The notes: generated by a model not told the origin, from the sequence alone. A stretch of 64,000 bases of DNA from Nesterenkonia marinintestina (GCF_025420485.1 NZ_JAOEFD010000011.1:1-64000), one strand, 5' to 3'; positions 54,764 through 64,000 are shown, numbered from the stretch's first letter. Made by a program: numbers and translations.

Positions 54764-55786
54764 ATGCCCACCACCCGCACCGCACTCACCGCCTCGCTGG
54801 CCGCCCTGGCCCTCGGACTCACCGCCTGCGGCGGAGGCGGAGGCGACGATGACAGCGGCGGCGACGGCGGCTCCGGGGGCGAGGCCGTCACCGTCGAGCA
54901 CAACCTCGGCACCACGGAGATCCCCGCCCCGGAGGACGGCGAGCTCGACATCGTCGCCCTGGGCTGGTCGGACGCCGAAGTCGCTCTGGCGCTGGGCCAC
55001 GAACCCGTCGCGGTGATGGACTGGCTGGGCTTCGGGGAGGAGACCCACGGCGTCGGCCCCTGGGCCGCGGACGAGGTCGAGGGCGAGCCCGCCGTGATCG
55101 AGCGCGCCGACGGCGAACTCGACTACGAAGAGATCCAGGCACTCGACCCGGACCTGATCCTCAACGTCAACTCCGACTACGACGAGGCCACCTACGAGCG
55201 GCTCTCCGAGATCGCCCCCACCGTGGCGGGCCCCGAGGGCGCGGCGAACTTCAACCCCGGCTGGCAGAACCAGACCGAGCTGATCGCTCAGGCCCTGGGT
55301 GAGGAGGAGGCCGGTGAGGAGCTGATCTCCGACACCGAGTCGCGCATCGAGGAGGTCGCCTCCGAGCACCCGGACTTCGAGGGCGTCGAGGCGGTCACCG
55401 GCTCCAAGTTCGGCGAGGCCTACGGGCTCTCCGCCGCCGGCGACCTGCGCTGGGACATCATGCAGGACCTGGGCTTCACCATGTACGGCCCGGCCGCCGA
55501 GATCGCCCCGGAGGACGACTTCTATGCCGACGTCTCCCAGGAGCAGGTGGACGTGTTCGACGCCGACGTCGCCGTGCTCTTCCCCATCGGCTACACCCTG
55601 GAGGACCTGGAGGACGACGACCTGCTGAGCTCCCTCGACGTCGTATCCGAGGACCGCGCGGTGCTGCTGGACCCGGACGAGGAGCTGGTCCAGGCGTTCT
55701 CGGCCGGCAGCCCGCTGTCCATCGAGGTGGTGCTCGACGAGCTCCCCGACCGTCTGCAGGAGGCCGTCGACCGTGGACAGGAGTGA
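54764..55786 (+). CDS. Iron-siderophore binding lipoprotein
   Basis: 340-residue substrate-binding protein of the FepB/FecB type. Signal peptide with lipobox LTACGG, Gly/Asp-rich linker, then the two-lobed domain (VALGWSDAEVALALGHEPVAVMDW; ILNVNSDYDEATYERLSEIAPTV). The ATG at 54764 is preceded by AAGGAGA. It captures ferri-siderophore for the upstream permease and ATPase. Confidence 0.94.
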   Translation: MPTTRTALTASLAALALGLTACGGGGGDDDSGGDGGSGGEAVTVEHNLGTTEIPAPEDGELDIVALGWSDAEVALALGHEPVAVMDWLGFGEETHGVGPWAADEVEGEPAVIERADGELDYEEIQALDPDLILNVNSDYDEATYERLSEIAPTVAGPEGAANFNPGWQNQTELIAQALGEEEAGEELISDTESRIEEVASEHPDFEGVEAVTGSKFGEAYGLSAAGDLRWDIMQDLGFTMYGPAAEIAPEDDFYADVSQEQVDVFDADVAVLFPIGYTLEDLEDDDLLSSLDVVSEDRAVLLDPDEELVQAFSAGSPLSIEVVLDELPDRLQEAVDRGQE

Positions 55787-55810
55787 GACGCAGGAAGGAC
55801 GTGATCATCT

Positions 55811-56836
55811 GTGAGGGCATTCGACGTCCGAGTGAGCCGCATCCGCCGGCTCAGCCCGCACTTCGTGCGGTTCACCTTCGGCGGGGAGTCCCTGCGGCGG
55901 TTCGCGCCCACCGGACTGGACCAGCGCATCAAGCTGATCTTCCCGCTGGCCGACGGCAGCTTCACCGACCTCGGGCTCTTCGACGAGCCGGCACCGGCGA
56001 TGATGACCTGGTACGCCGCGTGGCGGGCCCTGCCAGACGAGGAGCGCAACCCGATCCGCACCTACACGGTCCGACACATCCGGCGTGAGCACGGGCAGAT
56101 CGACGTCGACTTCGTCCTCCACACCGACGACCATGGCGACGACGACGGCGCCGACGGCCCGGCCGCATCCTGGGCGGCCCGGGCGACGGTCGGCGACCGG
56201 CTCATCGTCATCGGCCCCGCCCTGGCGGACGACGCGGTGATCGACGCCCGGGGCTGCACGGTGGCCGACTCGACGGCGACCGAGCCGGGCAGCGGCGTGG
56301 AGTGGTACCCCGGAGCGGCGCGGCGGCTGCTGATCGTCGCCGATGAGACGGCGGTCCCGGCGGCGGCCTCGGTGCTGGAGTCGCTGGGACCCGAGTACAC
56401 CGGGGAGGCGTTCCTCGAGGTCCCGACCGCCGGCGACGTGCTCGACGTGCGCACCGACTCCCAGGTGCAGATCCGGTGGCTGCCCCGCGAGGGCGGGACC
56501 TGGGGCGCGGAGCTGGATCCGGCCGTGCGCGACTGGGGACGCCGACGGGTCCGCACGCTCGTGGGCGCCGGTGTCGGCACCGCCGATGGTCCGCAGACCT
56601 CCGAGCAGGAGCTGCCCGAGCTCCCGGAGTTCGAGGGCCAGCCGCTGCTGTGGGAGGTCTCCGAACCCGGGGACCAGGACCACGGGACATCCTCCGAGGA
56701 CGACCACTACGCCTGGCTGGCCGGAGAGGCCGGGGCGATCACCGCGCTGCGCCGCCACCTGGTGAAGGACCTGGGGATCAGCCGGAGACGCGTCTCGTTC
56801 ATGGGGTACTGGCGCCGCGGCCGCCCCAGCGCCTGA
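55811..56836 (+). CDS. Siderophore-interacting protein (SIP), flavin-type reductase
   Basis: 341-residue cytoplasmic SIP-family protein that releases iron from ferri-siderophores by reduction. It has the FAD-binding barrel (RTYTVRHIRREHGQIDVDFVLH) and a C-terminal NAD(P)H-binding domain (LIVADETAVPAAASVLESL; WLAGEAGAITALRRHL). Start is GTG 55811. It completes the uptake operon. Confidence 0.94.
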   Translation: MRAFDVRVSRIRRLSPHFVRFTFGGESLRRFAPTGLDQRIKLIFPLADGSFTDLGLFDEPAPAMMTWYAAWRALPDEERNPIRTYTVRHIRREHGQIDVDFVLHTDDHGDDDGADGPAASWAARATVGDRLIVIGPALADDAVIDARGCTVADSTATEPGSGVEWYPGAARRLLIVADETAVPAAASVLESLGPEYTGEAFLEVPTAGDVLDVRTDSQVQIRWLPREGGTWGAELDPAVRDWGRRRVRTLVGAGVGTADGPQTSEQELPELPEFEGQPLLWEVSEPGDQDHGTSSEDDHYAWLAGEAGAITALRRHLVKDLGISRRRVSFMGYWRRGRPSA

Positions 56837-56858
56837 CCCCACCCCGCCCCCACCCCTC

Positions 56859-56932
56859 CATCGAGTCCCCGATCCCTGCAGCGTGTCGGGGCAATTTCGG
56901 CCCGAACTGTGCCAGAAACAGGGGACTCGATG
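56859..56932 (+). repeat. 74-bp palindromic repeat, copy 8 (A arm left, C-type right arm)
   Basis: 74 bp; left terminus CATCGAGTCCCCGATC, right terminus GGGGACTCGATG. The right arm is the divergent C type (AACTGTGCCAGAAACAG), the reverse complement of the left arm of copy 4. It begins 23 bases after the SIP stop codon and 31 bases before the rlmN start. Confidence 0.93.
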
Positions 56933-56962
56933 TGCGGGGAGGGGCGTGGGAGACTGGTGGTG

Positions 56963-58270
56963 ATGTCGAGAACCCAGGACGGCGCCGGCGACCGCGCCAA
57001 GAGCAGCGCCGAGAACAGCGCTCAGAACCGCCCGCAGGTCCAGCCCAAGGCCGAGGGCTGGAAGCAGGCCGTCGACGCCGAGGGCCGTCCGAAGCTGCAG
57101 TTCGCCCAGTCCCGCCGGGTCTCCCAGCCGCCCAAGCACCTGGCCGACCTGACCCTGGCCGAACGCACCGACTGGGTGAAGGAGCTGGGCCACCCGGGCT
57201 TCCGCGCCAAGCAGCTCTCGGTCCACTACTTCACCCACTACACCTCCGACGCCTCAGAGATGACCGACCTGCCCGCGGAGACGCGGGAGGAGATGGTCGC
57301 CGAGCTCATGCCGCCGCTGCTCACCGAGGTGCGCCGCCTGCGCACCGACGACGGCGCCACCATCAAGTTCCTCTGGCGGCTCTTCGACGGCGCGCTCGTC
57401 GAATCGGTGCTCATGCGGTACCGCAGCCGCATCACCCTGTGCATCTCCTCCCAGTGCGGCTGCGGCATGAACTGCCCCTTCTGCGCCACCGGCCAGAACG
57501 GGCTCACCCGGAACATGTCCACCGCCGAGATCGTGGACCAGATCGTGCGGGCGAACCGGGTCATCGCCGCCGGTGAGCTCGACGCCCCCTCGGCCGAGGA
57601 GGTCGCCGAGGAGCAGGACCACACCGGCCTGGGCGAGGAGGCCGACGAGCCGTCGTCGCCGTCGGGCCCGCAGCGGGTCTCCAACATCGTGTTCATGGGG
57701 ATGGGCGAGCCCCTGGCCAACTACAAGCGGGTCATGAACGCGATCCGCCGCATGGTGGACCCCGCCCCCGAGGGCCTGGGCATGAGCGCCCGCGGCATCA
57801 CCGTCTCCACCGTCGGGCTGGTTCCGGCGATCCGCAAGCTCGCCGACGAAGACCTGCCGCTGACCTTCGCGCTGAGTCTGCACGCCCCCGACGACGAGCT
57901 GCGCGACGAGCTGATCCCGGTGAACTCCCGGTGGAAGGCCGATGAGGCGATCGACGCCGCCTATGAGTACTTCGAGAAGACCGGGCGCCGGGTGTCCATC
58001 GAGTACGCGCTCATCAAGGACATGAACGACCACCCCTGGCGGGCCGATCTGCTGGCGGACAAGCTCAACGAACGCGGCCGCGGCTGGGTGCACGTGAACC
58101 CCATCCCGCTGAACCCGACCCCCGGGTCCATCTGGACGTCCTCGGAGCCGGCCGTCATGGCCGAGTTCCTGCGCCGGCTCGAGGCCAAGGGCGTGCCCAC
58201 CACGCTGCGCGACACCCGCGGCAAGGAGATCGACGGGGCCTGCGGCCAGCTCGCCGCCGCCGAGGACTGA
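56963..58270 (+). CDS. rlmN: Dual-specificity RNA methyltransferase RlmN
   Basis: 435-residue radical-SAM enzyme that makes m2A2503 in 23S rRNA and m2A37 in some tRNAs. The iron-sulfur cluster motif is C167-GMN-C171-PF-C174, and the methyl-carrying cysteine is in EIDGACGQL near the C-terminus. A Glu/Asp-rich insertion of about 35 residues follows [11 protein letters not shown]. Start is ATG 56963; the ribosome site is weak (GGTGGTG). Confidence 0.97.
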   Translation: MSRTQDGAGDRAKSSAENSAQNRPQVQPKAEGWKQAVDAEGRPKLQFAQSRRVSQPPKHLADLTLAERTDWVKELGHPGFRAKQLSVHYFTHYTSDASEMTDLPAETREEMVAELMPPLLTEVRRLRTDDGATIKFLWRLFDGALVESVLMRYRSRITLCISSQCGCGMNCPFCATGQNGLTRNMSTAEIVDQIVRANRVIAAGELDAPSAEEVAEEQDHTGLGEEADEPSSPSGPQRVSNIVFMGMGEPLANYKRVMNAIRRMVDPAPEGLGMSARGITVSTVGLVPAIRKLADEDLPLTFALSLHAPDDELRDELIPVNSRWKADEAIDAAYEYFEKTGRRVSIEYALIKDMNDHPWRADLLADKLNERGRGWVHVNPIPLNPTPGSIWTSSEPAVMAEFLRRLEAKGVPTTLRDTRGKEIDGACGQLAAAED

Positions 58271-58291
58271 GCCGCGCGTAGGGTGGGGGCC

Positions 58292-59518
58292 ATGAGTCCG
58301 ACCACACCGCCCGCCGCAGCACGCCGCCTCGGCCCCTCCCACCGCTCCGAGGTCCCCGGATTCCAGGTGGTCGACGTGCTCGCGCGCATCGAGACCCTGC
58401 GCGCCGAAGGCCACGACATCGTCTCGCTGACCGCCGGTGAGCCCGGATCCGGCGCCCCGCCCGAGGTGCATGCCGCCGCCGCGCGGATCCACTCCGAGCA
58501 GACCGTGCTGAACTACAGCCCCGGGCTCGGCATCCGCCCGCTGCGTGAGGCGATCGCCGCCCACGCCCGCAGCTGGTACGACATCGACCTCGCCGCCGAT
58601 CGGATCGCGGTCACCACCGGCTCCTCAGGGGCGTTCATGCTCACGTTCCTGGCCGCGTTCGACGTCGGCGACCGCGTCGCCCTCGCCCGTCCGGGCTACC
58701 CCGCCTACCGGAACATCCTGGCCAGCCTCGGCATCGAGGTCGTGGACCTGCCCTGCGGCCCCGAGGTCCGCTTCCAGCCGACCGCCGAGCAGCTGCACCG
58801 CACGGTCGCCGAGTCCGGACCGCTGGACGGGCTGATCCTCGCCTCCCCGGCCAACCCCACCGGGACGATGGTCCCCGACGCGCAGATGGCCGAGCTGACC
58901 CGGTGGTGCACGGAGAACGGCGTCCGGCTCATCAGCGACGAGATCTACCACGGCATCACCGACGGCGCGGACTCGGTCAGCGCCCTGCAGCACACCGACG
59001 ACGCCGTCGTCGTCTCCTCCTTCTCCAAGTACTGGGGGATGCCCGGGTGGCGGCTCGGCTGGGCGGTGCTCCCCGAGGACCTCGTCGACCCGGTCTCCCG
59101 ACTGGGCGGAAACGTCGCCCTCTGCGCCCCGCACGGCTCCCAGCTGGCGGCGGTGGAGGCGTTCTCGGAGGGTTCGCTGGAGTTCGCCCGGTCCCAGGTG
59201 GCCGAGTACTCACGCGCCCGGACCATGGTGCTCGACGCCCTGCCGCGGCTGGGCTGGTCGGACGCCGCCCCCGCCGACGGCGCGTTCTACGTCTACGCCC
59301 GCATCGGTGAGCACCTGGAGCGGTTCGGCGACTCACCGACCTACTGCCGCGCCCTGCTGGAGGAGGCCGGCGTGGCCGTGGTCCCCGGCACCGACTTCGA
59401 CCCGGTCGACGGCGACGAATGGGTGCGCCTCTCGCTGGCCCCGGGCCCCGAGAAGGTCTCCGAGGGCCTGGAGCGGATCCTGACGTTCCATCACCGCTCC
59501 GGCTCGTCCGGATCCTGA
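58292..59518 (+). CDS. Class I/II PLP-dependent aminotransferase
   Basis: 408-residue fold-type I aminotransferase of the aspartate/alanine transaminase group. Visible are SPANPTGTMVPDAQM, LISDEIYHGIT and the Schiff-base lysine in SSFSKYWGMPGWRLGW. The exact amino-donor is not clear. The 3' end overlaps the convergent membrane protein gene by 28 bases. Confidence 0.9.
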   Translation: MSPTTPPAAARRLGPSHRSEVPGFQVVDVLARIETLRAEGHDIVSLTAGEPGSGAPPEVHAAAARIHSEQTVLNYSPGLGIRPLREAIAAHARSWYDIDLAADRIAVTTGSSGAFMLTFLAAFDVGDRVALARPGYPAYRNILASLGIEVVDLPCGPEVRFQPTAEQLHRTVAESGPLDGLILASPANPTGTMVPDAQMAELTRWCTENGVRLISDEIYHGITDGADSVSALQHTDDAVVVSSFSKYWGMPGWRLGWAVLPEDLVDPVSRLGGNVALCAPHGSQLAAVEAFSEGSLEFARSQVAEYSRARTMVLDALPRLGWSDAAPADGAFYVYARIGEHLERFGDSPTYCRALLEEAGVAVVPGTDFDPVDGDEWVRLSLAPGPEKVSEGLERILTFHHRSGSSGS

Positions 59519-60057
59519 TCGGGCTCGCCGGCCTCCGCCCGTCGGCGGTATCCGCGGACGGTCAGCGCCACAGCGACCACCCCCAGGACCGCGCCCGCCG
59601 CGGCGCCGAGGGCCATGCCCGTTCCGGCCGCCTCCTGCAGTCCGTCGGTGACGAACACCACTCCCGTCGGGACCGGCACCAGGCCCTGACCGCGGGCGAC
59701 CGTGTACCCCATCGCCAGACAGGTCAGGACGATCGTGCCTCCTGCGAAGATCGCCGACCCCAGCCGGTGCCGTCCGCGGCGGGCCAGCAGCTCGAAGGGT
59801 TCGACGCCTCGGCGTCGGCAGTACCAGTGCATCGAGTAGGAGGGCAGCATCGCGACGACGAGGAGGGCCAGCGGGACGAGGACCTGGCCGGCCACCGCAC
59901 TCGCCAGCGCCCCGAGCAGGCAGGCGTACAGGGTCAGTGAGGCCGCGAAGGCCCCGGACTCCGTGCAGACGGCGCGTTCGCGCTCATCGGCGGCCTCGGT
60001 TCCTTCTGTGTGGACGAGGCGCTCAGCCCAGCGGTCCAGGACGTTGTTCGTGGTCAT
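59491..60057 (-). CDS. Four-TM membrane protein paired with an XRE regulator
   Basis: 188-residue protein with four predicted membrane segments (about 36-52, 57-75, 100-118 and 148-168) and charged ends. I do not recognise the family. A GAGAAGGAGAG ribosome site precedes its ATG. It follows the XRE gene by 21 bases, a pairing often seen for small Cro/CI-like regulators and membrane proteins in Gram-positive bacteria. Confidence 0.78.
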   Translation of the reverse strand: MTTNNVLDRWAERLVHTEGTEAADERERAVCTESGAFAASLTLYACLLGALASAVAGQVLVPLALLVVAMLPSYSMHWYCRRRGVEPFELLARRGRHRLGSAIFAGGTIVLTCLAMGYTVARGQGLVPVPTGVVFVTDGLQEAAGTGMALGAAAGAVLGVVAVALTVRGYRRRAEAGEPDQDPDEPER

Positions 60058-60078
60058 GATGACTCTCCTTCTCCGTTC

Positions 60079-60312
60079 TCAGGCCTCGGTCCGGTCCAGC
60101 TGATGTCCGAAGAGGTGCTCGACGGTGGTGTCCAGCTCTCGCGCGATCCGCAGGGCGAGGAGGACGGAGGGGGAGTAGTCCCCCTGCTCCACGGCGACGA
60201 TGGTCTGCCGGCTGACGCTGACATGTCTCGCCAGCTCCGCCTGGGTAAGGCGCCGGGACTTCCGCAGGTCCCGGATGCGGCGGTCGGAGTCGGCGGTGCT
60301 GACGTCGGCCAT
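60079..60312 (-). CDS. Small XRE-family transcriptional regulator
   Basis: 77-residue helix-turn-helix protein ([48 protein letters not shown]). The start is ATG 60312, 17 codons inside a longer frame; a leaderless or weakly translated message is likely because no clear ribosome site precedes it. It probably binds the TTGACAT palindrome just upstream and so controls itself and the membrane protein. Confidence 0.9.
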   Translation of the reverse strand: MADVSTADSDRRIRDLRKSRRLTQAELARHVSVSRQTIVAVEQGDYSPSVLLALRIARELDTTVEHLFGHQLDRTEA

Positions 60313-60330
60313 AGGAGAAGTCAACTCGGT

Positions 60331-60347
60331 TTGACATCGTATGTCAA
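60331..60347. promoter_or_regulatory. TTGACAT palindrome, XRE operator candidate
   Basis: TTGACATCGTATGTCAA is a perfect palindrome, and another TTGACAT half-site follows at 60354-60360. Both sit just upstream of the XRE start. The TTGACA units may also serve as -35 boxes. Confidence 0.65.
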
Positions 60348-60375
60348 GAGAAGTTGACATCATCGATGAGGCAAG

Positions 60376-60427
60376 TGTGACCTTAGGAATCCGTCACAAT
60401 TAGCGCACATCTGCGTATCCATATACG
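60376..60427. promoter_or_regulatory. Inverted repeats upstream of the iron ABC operon
   Basis: TGTGAC (60376-60381) and GTCACA (60393-60398) form an inverted repeat with an 11-base spacer. A second one, CGTAT-CCAT-ATACG (60414-60427), follows and includes a TATACG -10-like element. They lie 83-134 bases before the fbpA-like start and may be regulator sites. A convincing IdeR box is not seen here. Confidence 0.45.
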
Positions 60428-60509
60428 ATGAGGTGGTCCGACGCACCGAGTTCAGCGGACGCCCCACGCACCCGAGGGGACCACTCACCCTTGGAAAGGA
60501 CACGCACGC

Positions 60510-61568
60510 ATGACGCAGACCCCCTCCACCCGCGCCGCTCGGCTCACCGCCGTGACCGCCGTCGGCGCACTCACCGTCACCCTCGCAGCCTGCGGAGACG
60601 ACGGGGGGAACGGCGGCGAGGAGGCCGCCGACCAGGACAGCCTGGTGCTGTACTCGGGCCGGAACGAGGAGCTGATCCAGCCGCTCATCGACGACTTCAC
60701 CGAGGAGACCGGAGTGGAGGTCGACGTCCGCTACGGCGACACCGCCGAGCTCGCCGCCCAGCTGCTCGAGGAGGGTGACAACACCGACGCCGACGTCTTC
60801 CTCGCACAGGACGCCGGCGCACTCGGCCAGGTCGCCTCCGAGGGGATGTTCGACACCCTCGACTCCGAGCTGCTGGACCAGGTCCCCGAGATCTACCGGG
60901 ACGCCGACGAGCAGTGGGTCGGACTCTCCGGGCGCCTGCGCACCCTGATCTACAACGAGGACCTCGTCGACGAGGACGAGCTGCCCGAGCGCGTCGAGGA
61001 CATCAATGACGAGGAGTACCAGGGCCGGGTCGCCGTCGCCCCGACCAACGCCTCCTTCCAGTCCTTCGTCACCGCCTACCGGGAGCTCGAGGGCGACGAG
61101 GCCGCCGAGGACTTCCTCTCCGGCCTCGCCGAGAACGACGCCCCCATCCGTGAGAAGAACGGCGAGATCGTCACCGACGTCGCCTCCGGCTCCCTGGAGA
61201 TGGGCCTGGTCAACCACTACTACCTCTACGCCCAGGCCGAGGAGTCCGGCGAGGACCCCGAGGACATGGACATCGCCAACCACCTCTTCGGCGACGGCGA
61301 CGTCGGCGCCCTGATGAACGTGGCCGGCGCCGGAGTCATGGACGCAGACCACGAGCCCTCCCAGCAGCTGATGGAGTACCTGCTCGGCGAGGACGGTCAG
61401 TCCTACTTCGTCGAAGAGACCGCCGAGTACCCGATGATCGAGGGCATGGACGGCCCCGAGGGCATGCCCGCCCTGGAGGACCTCGACATCCCCGACATCG
61501 ATCTCAACCGCCTCGAGGACCTCGAGACCACGGTCGAGAAGATCACGGACTCAGGATTGGCGGGCTGA
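60510..61568 (+). CDS. FbpA-type iron(III) ABC transporter binding lipoprotein
   Basis: 352-residue periplasmic-type binding protein for free ferric iron. Lipobox TLAACGDD, then LVLYSGRNEELIQPLIDDFTEETGVEV and the tyrosine pair in GLVNHYYLYAQAEE, which corresponds to the Fe(III) ligands of FbpA/FutA proteins. Many Asp/Glu residues throughout. RBS GGAAAGGA precedes the ATG. It feeds the permease encoded next. Confidence 0.92.
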   Translation: MTQTPSTRAARLTAVTAVGALTVTLAACGDDGGNGGEEAADQDSLVLYSGRNEELIQPLIDDFTEETGVEVDVRYGDTAELAAQLLEEGDNTDADVFLAQDAGALGQVASEGMFDTLDSELLDQVPEIYRDADEQWVGLSGRLRTLIYNEDLVDEDELPERVEDINDEEYQGRVAVAPTNASFQSFVTAYRELEGDEAAEDFLSGLAENDAPIREKNGEIVTDVASGSLEMGLVNHYYLYAQAEESGEDPEDMDIANHLFGDGDVGALMNVAGAGVMDADHEPSQQLMEYLLGEDGQSYFVEETAEYPMIEGMDGPEGMPALEDLDIPDIDLNRLEDLETTVEKITDSGLAG

Positions 61569-61578
61569 TCCCACCCCC

Positions 61579-63279
61579 ATGACCCTGCTGCAGGACTCGC
61601 CGCACACCCGGACCGACCGGGCAGCACCGGACGGTCCGGGCGTCGGCGCGCCCGGGACCGGGATCCCCGGCACCGGGGGTCCCGACGGTCCCGCGGGACT
61701 CTTCGGCCGCGGACGCCGCCCCGTCCCGCGCCGCCGAGGTCCCGCCCGCCTGCTGCCGGCCTGGATGGTCATCCTGGCCGTGGTCACCACCGCAGTGGCC
61801 CTGCTGCCGCTGTTCTACCTCGTGGTCCGCGCCGCGGAGTACCCCACCGCAGACTTCATCGACACCGTGTTCTCCGCCCGCAGCGGACGGCTGGCGGTCA
61901 GCTCGGCGATGCTGACCACCGTGGTCACTGGGCTCTGCCTGGTCATCGGCGTCGGACTGGCGGTGCTGGTCACCCGCACCCGCATCCCCGGACGGCGCCT
62001 GCTCGCCGTGGCCGCCGCCCTGCCCCTCGCGGTGCCCAGCTACGTGGCCGCCTACTCGTGGCAGTCGATGAACCAGCTGGTCAGCCCCGGCACCACCTTC
62101 GAAGGGTTCTGGCCCGCGGTCGCAGTCATCACCCTGGTCACCTACCCCTACGTGTACCTGCCGACCGTCGCCGCACTGCTGGCCGTGGGCTCCGACCAGG
62201 AGGAGGCCGCCCGCTCGCTGGGCCGCGGCCCGGTGCACACCTTCCTCACCGTCACGGTCCGCCAGGCCACCCCCGCCATCGCCTCGGGCGGGCTGCTGTG
62301 CGCCATCTACGTCATCGCCGACTTCGGGGCGGTGGCGATCCTGCGCGTGGACACCTTCACCCGCGTGGTCTACACCAGCTTCTCCATGGGCTTCGACAGG
62401 ATCGGCGCCGTCGCCCTGTCCACCGTGCTGCTGGCCCTGACCATGGGCGTGCTCTTCGTCGAAGGACGCATCCGACGCACCGCCACCCGGTACTCCCAGG
62501 TCGGCTCCGGATCCGGCGGCCGGCCCGCACGCGCCCCGCTGGGACGGTGGCGCGTCCCCGCCCTGGCGGCCGGCTGGGCCCCCATCGTCGTCGCACTCGG
62601 GGTGCCGGTGGCCGCGCTGAGCCTGTGGTCCGGGCGGGGGGTCTCCCGACCCGGATCCATGGAGGAGGTCCTCGGTGCGCTGATCAACTCCCTCTGGGCC
62701 GCCGGGGCCGGTGCCCTGGCGACCACCGCGATCGCCCTGCCGCTGGCGCTGTGCCTGGCGAGGCGCCCCTCGCTGCTCAGCCGCAGCCTGGAGCGGATGG
62801 CCTACCTCGCCCACTCGCTGCCCGGCCCCGTCGTCGGACTCTCGGTGGTCATGCTCGGCATCGCCGTGCTGCCGATGTTCTACCAGACCATGTGGATGCT
62901 GGTCCTGGCCTACTGCACCCTGATGCTTCCCCTGGCCCTCGGCCCGGCGCTCGCCGCGGCCCTGCACGCCCCGCCCGAGCTCGAGGAGGCCGCCCGCTCG
63001 CTGGGCCGGCCGCCGCTGATCGCCTACCTGCGCGTCACCCTGCCGCTGATGGCCCCGGGAATCGGCGCCGGTGCGATGATGGTCATGCTCACCGCGATCA
63101 AGGAGCTGCCCGCCACCCTGATGCTGCGCCCCACCGGATTCGACACCCTGGCCACCCGGCTGTGGACCTACACCGGCTCCGAGTCCTACGCGGCCGCCGC
63201 GCCCTTCGCGCTGCTGCTGGTGCTGGTCGCCTCCGTACCCGTATGGCTGCTGGTCTCCCGACTGCTGAAGGAGGTGTGA
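61579..63279 (+). CDS. FbpB-type iron ABC transporter permease
   Basis: 566-residue permease with about twelve membrane segments in two fused halves. Two binding-protein-dependent EAA loops are visible: DQEEAARSLGRGPVHTFLTVTVRQATPAIASGG and ELEEAARSLGRPPLIAYLRVTLPLMAPGIG. The ATG at 61579 lies 10 bases after the binding-protein stop with no clear ribosome site. Confidence 0.93.
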   Translation: MTLLQDSPHTRTDRAAPDGPGVGAPGTGIPGTGGPDGPAGLFGRGRRPVPRRRGPARLLPAWMVILAVVTTAVALLPLFYLVVRAAEYPTADFIDTVFSARSGRLAVSSAMLTTVVTGLCLVIGVGLAVLVTRTRIPGRRLLAVAAALPLAVPSYVAAYSWQSMNQLVSPGTTFEGFWPAVAVITLVTYPYVYLPTVAALLAVGSDQEEAARSLGRGPVHTFLTVTVRQATPAIASGGLLCAIYVIADFGAVAILRVDTFTRVVYTSFSMGFDRIGAVALSTVLLALTMGVLFVEGRIRRTATRYSQVGSGSGGRPARAPLGRWRVPALAAGWAPIVVALGVPVAALSLWSGRGVSRPGSMEEVLGALINSLWAAGAGALATTAIALPLALCLARRPSLLSRSLERMAYLAHSLPGPVVGLSVVMLGIAVLPMFYQTMWMLVLAYCTLMLPLALGPALAAALHAPPELEEAARSLGRPPLIAYLRVTLPLMAPGIGAGAMMVMLTAIKELPATLMLRPTGFDTLATRLWTYTGSESYAAAAPFALLLVLVASVPVWLLVSRLLKEV

Positions 63280-63281
63280 GG

Positions 63282-64000
63282 ATGACGACGACGAACCGCG
63301 CCGGGACCCTCGACGTCTCCGGGGTCACCGCCCGCTACGGGGCCGAGACCGTCCTCGACGACGTCGCCCTGCACGCAGAGCGCGGCTCCACCCTGGCGGT
63401 GATCGGCCCCTCCGGGTCCGGGAAGACCACACTGATGCGCGTGATCGCCGGCTTCCTGCAGCCCGAGTGCGGCACCGTGCGCCTGGACGACCGCGACATC
63501 ACCGCCGTGCCCGCCCACCGGCGGCGCATCGGCCTCGTCGCCCAGGACGGGGCGCTGTTCCCGCACCTGACGGTGACCCAGAACATCGCCTTCGGGCTGG
63601 ACCGCCGACGGCTCGGCCGCGAAGAGGTCCGGCGCCGCGCCGACGAGATGCTCGAACTGGTCAGCCTCACCTCCGAGCACGGCCGACGCCGCCCCGACCA
63701 GCTCTCCGGCGGACAGCGCCAGCGGGTGGCCCTGGCCCGCGCGCTGGCCCGCGGCCCCGAGCTGATCCTGCTCGACGAACCGTTCTCCGCCCTGGACTCG
63801 GGCCTGCGGGACCGCACCCGCCGGGCGGTGCGCGAGGTCCTCGCCGAGACCGGCACCACCGCGCTGCTGGTCACCCACGACCAGAACGAGGCGCTGTCCT
63901 TCGCCGACCAGGTCGCCGTGCTCAGCGACGGACGGCTGCGGCAGGCCGCCGCACCCCGGGAGATCTACTCCACCCCGGCGGACCTGGAGACCGCGAAGTT
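63282..64000 (+). CDS. FbpC-type iron ABC transporter ATPase (partial, runs off the window)
   Basis: ATP-binding subunit, the first 239 codons of which are visible. Start ATG 63282 behind GAAGGAGG, two bases after the permease stop. Walker A is GPSGSGKTT, signature LSGGQRQRVALARAL, Walker B LILLDEPFSALD, H-loop LLVTHDQNEALS. The C-terminal regulatory part is beyond the window, and no stop codon appears before the edge. Confidence 0.95.
   Translation, partial: MTTTNRAGTLDVSGVTARYGAETVLDDVALHAERGSTLAVIGPSGSGKTTLMRVIAGFLQPECGTVRLDDRDITAVPAHRRRIGLVAQDGALFPHLTVTQNIAFGLDRRRLGREEVRRRADEMLELVSLTSEHGRRRPDQLSGGQRQRVALARALARGPELILLDEPFSALDSGLRDRTRRAVREVLAETGTTALLVTHDQNEALSFADQVAVLSDGRLRQAAAPREIYSTPADLETAK

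Noticed and set aside
60376-60398. TGTGAC...GTCACA as a CRP/GlxR site
   Set aside because: CRP-type sites have TGTGA-N6-TCACA; the spacer here is far longer.

Overview
The window comes from a high-GC actinobacterium, most likely of the order Micrococcales. The evidence is the dnaK-grpE-dnaJ-hspR locus with HAIR operators, a SigH/SigR-type promoter in front of dnaK, an IdeR-like iron box, a CsoR-copZ-copA copper locus and the strongly GC-biased third codon positions. The BCCT osmolyte transporter and many acidic proteins suggest a salt-tolerant lifestyle, but that is only inference. No rRNA, tRNA, CRISPR array, prophage or recognisable transposase is visible.

Layout. 1-10 kb: an AbiEi/DUF559-like protein, hisD, an MscS channel, an SDR oxidoreductase with a charged tail, an MBL hydrolase, a glutathionyl-hydroquinone-reductase homologue, and a GDSL hydrolase/ATP-grasp ligase pair. 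10-17 kb: gabT and gabD (divergent), a second DUF559-like protein, and a PLP ammonia-lyase/M20D amidohydrolase pair. 17-21 kb: the dnaK heat-shock locus ending in a strong terminator. 21-29 kb: an AbgT transporter/M20 peptidase/small membrane protein operon, trmB, then an AT-richer stretch with a short GSCVSRD protein, a lipoprotein, about 750 bases without a convincing gene, and an orphan wecC. 29-36 kb: a BCCT transporter, a lipoprotein transpeptidase co-transcribed with a CPBP homologue that has lost its catalytic residues, a Tam-like methyltransferase and an aztD-like zinc protein under a Zur-type box. 36-45 kb: histidine utilisation (hutG-iclR divergent from hutU-yjiH-transporter-hutI, without hutH) and a DMT exporter. 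45-52 kb: copper resistance, a Fic protein, and a thiosulfate transporter with TusA. 52-64 kb: a siderophore uptake operon with SIP reductase, rlmN, an aminotransferase, an XRE/membrane protein pair, and an FbpABC-type iron transporter whose ATPase runs off the window end.

The most unusual signal is a family of eight intergenic palindromes, each exactly 74 bp, with conserved 16-base termini (CATCGAGTCCCCGATC and its reverse complement) around two non-identical arms, so that each copy has an orientation. Nearly identical copies lie in direct orientation on both sides of two accessory modules: the ammonia-lyase/M20D pair (copies 2 and 3, 72/74 identical) and the fic gene (copies 6 and 7, 71/74 identical). 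Other copies bound the DUF559 gene and the copper locus. Two copies carry an extra partial terminus exactly 23 bp outward. No target-site duplication is evident. This may be an undescribed REP/MITE-like element linked to movement or duplication of gene cassettes.
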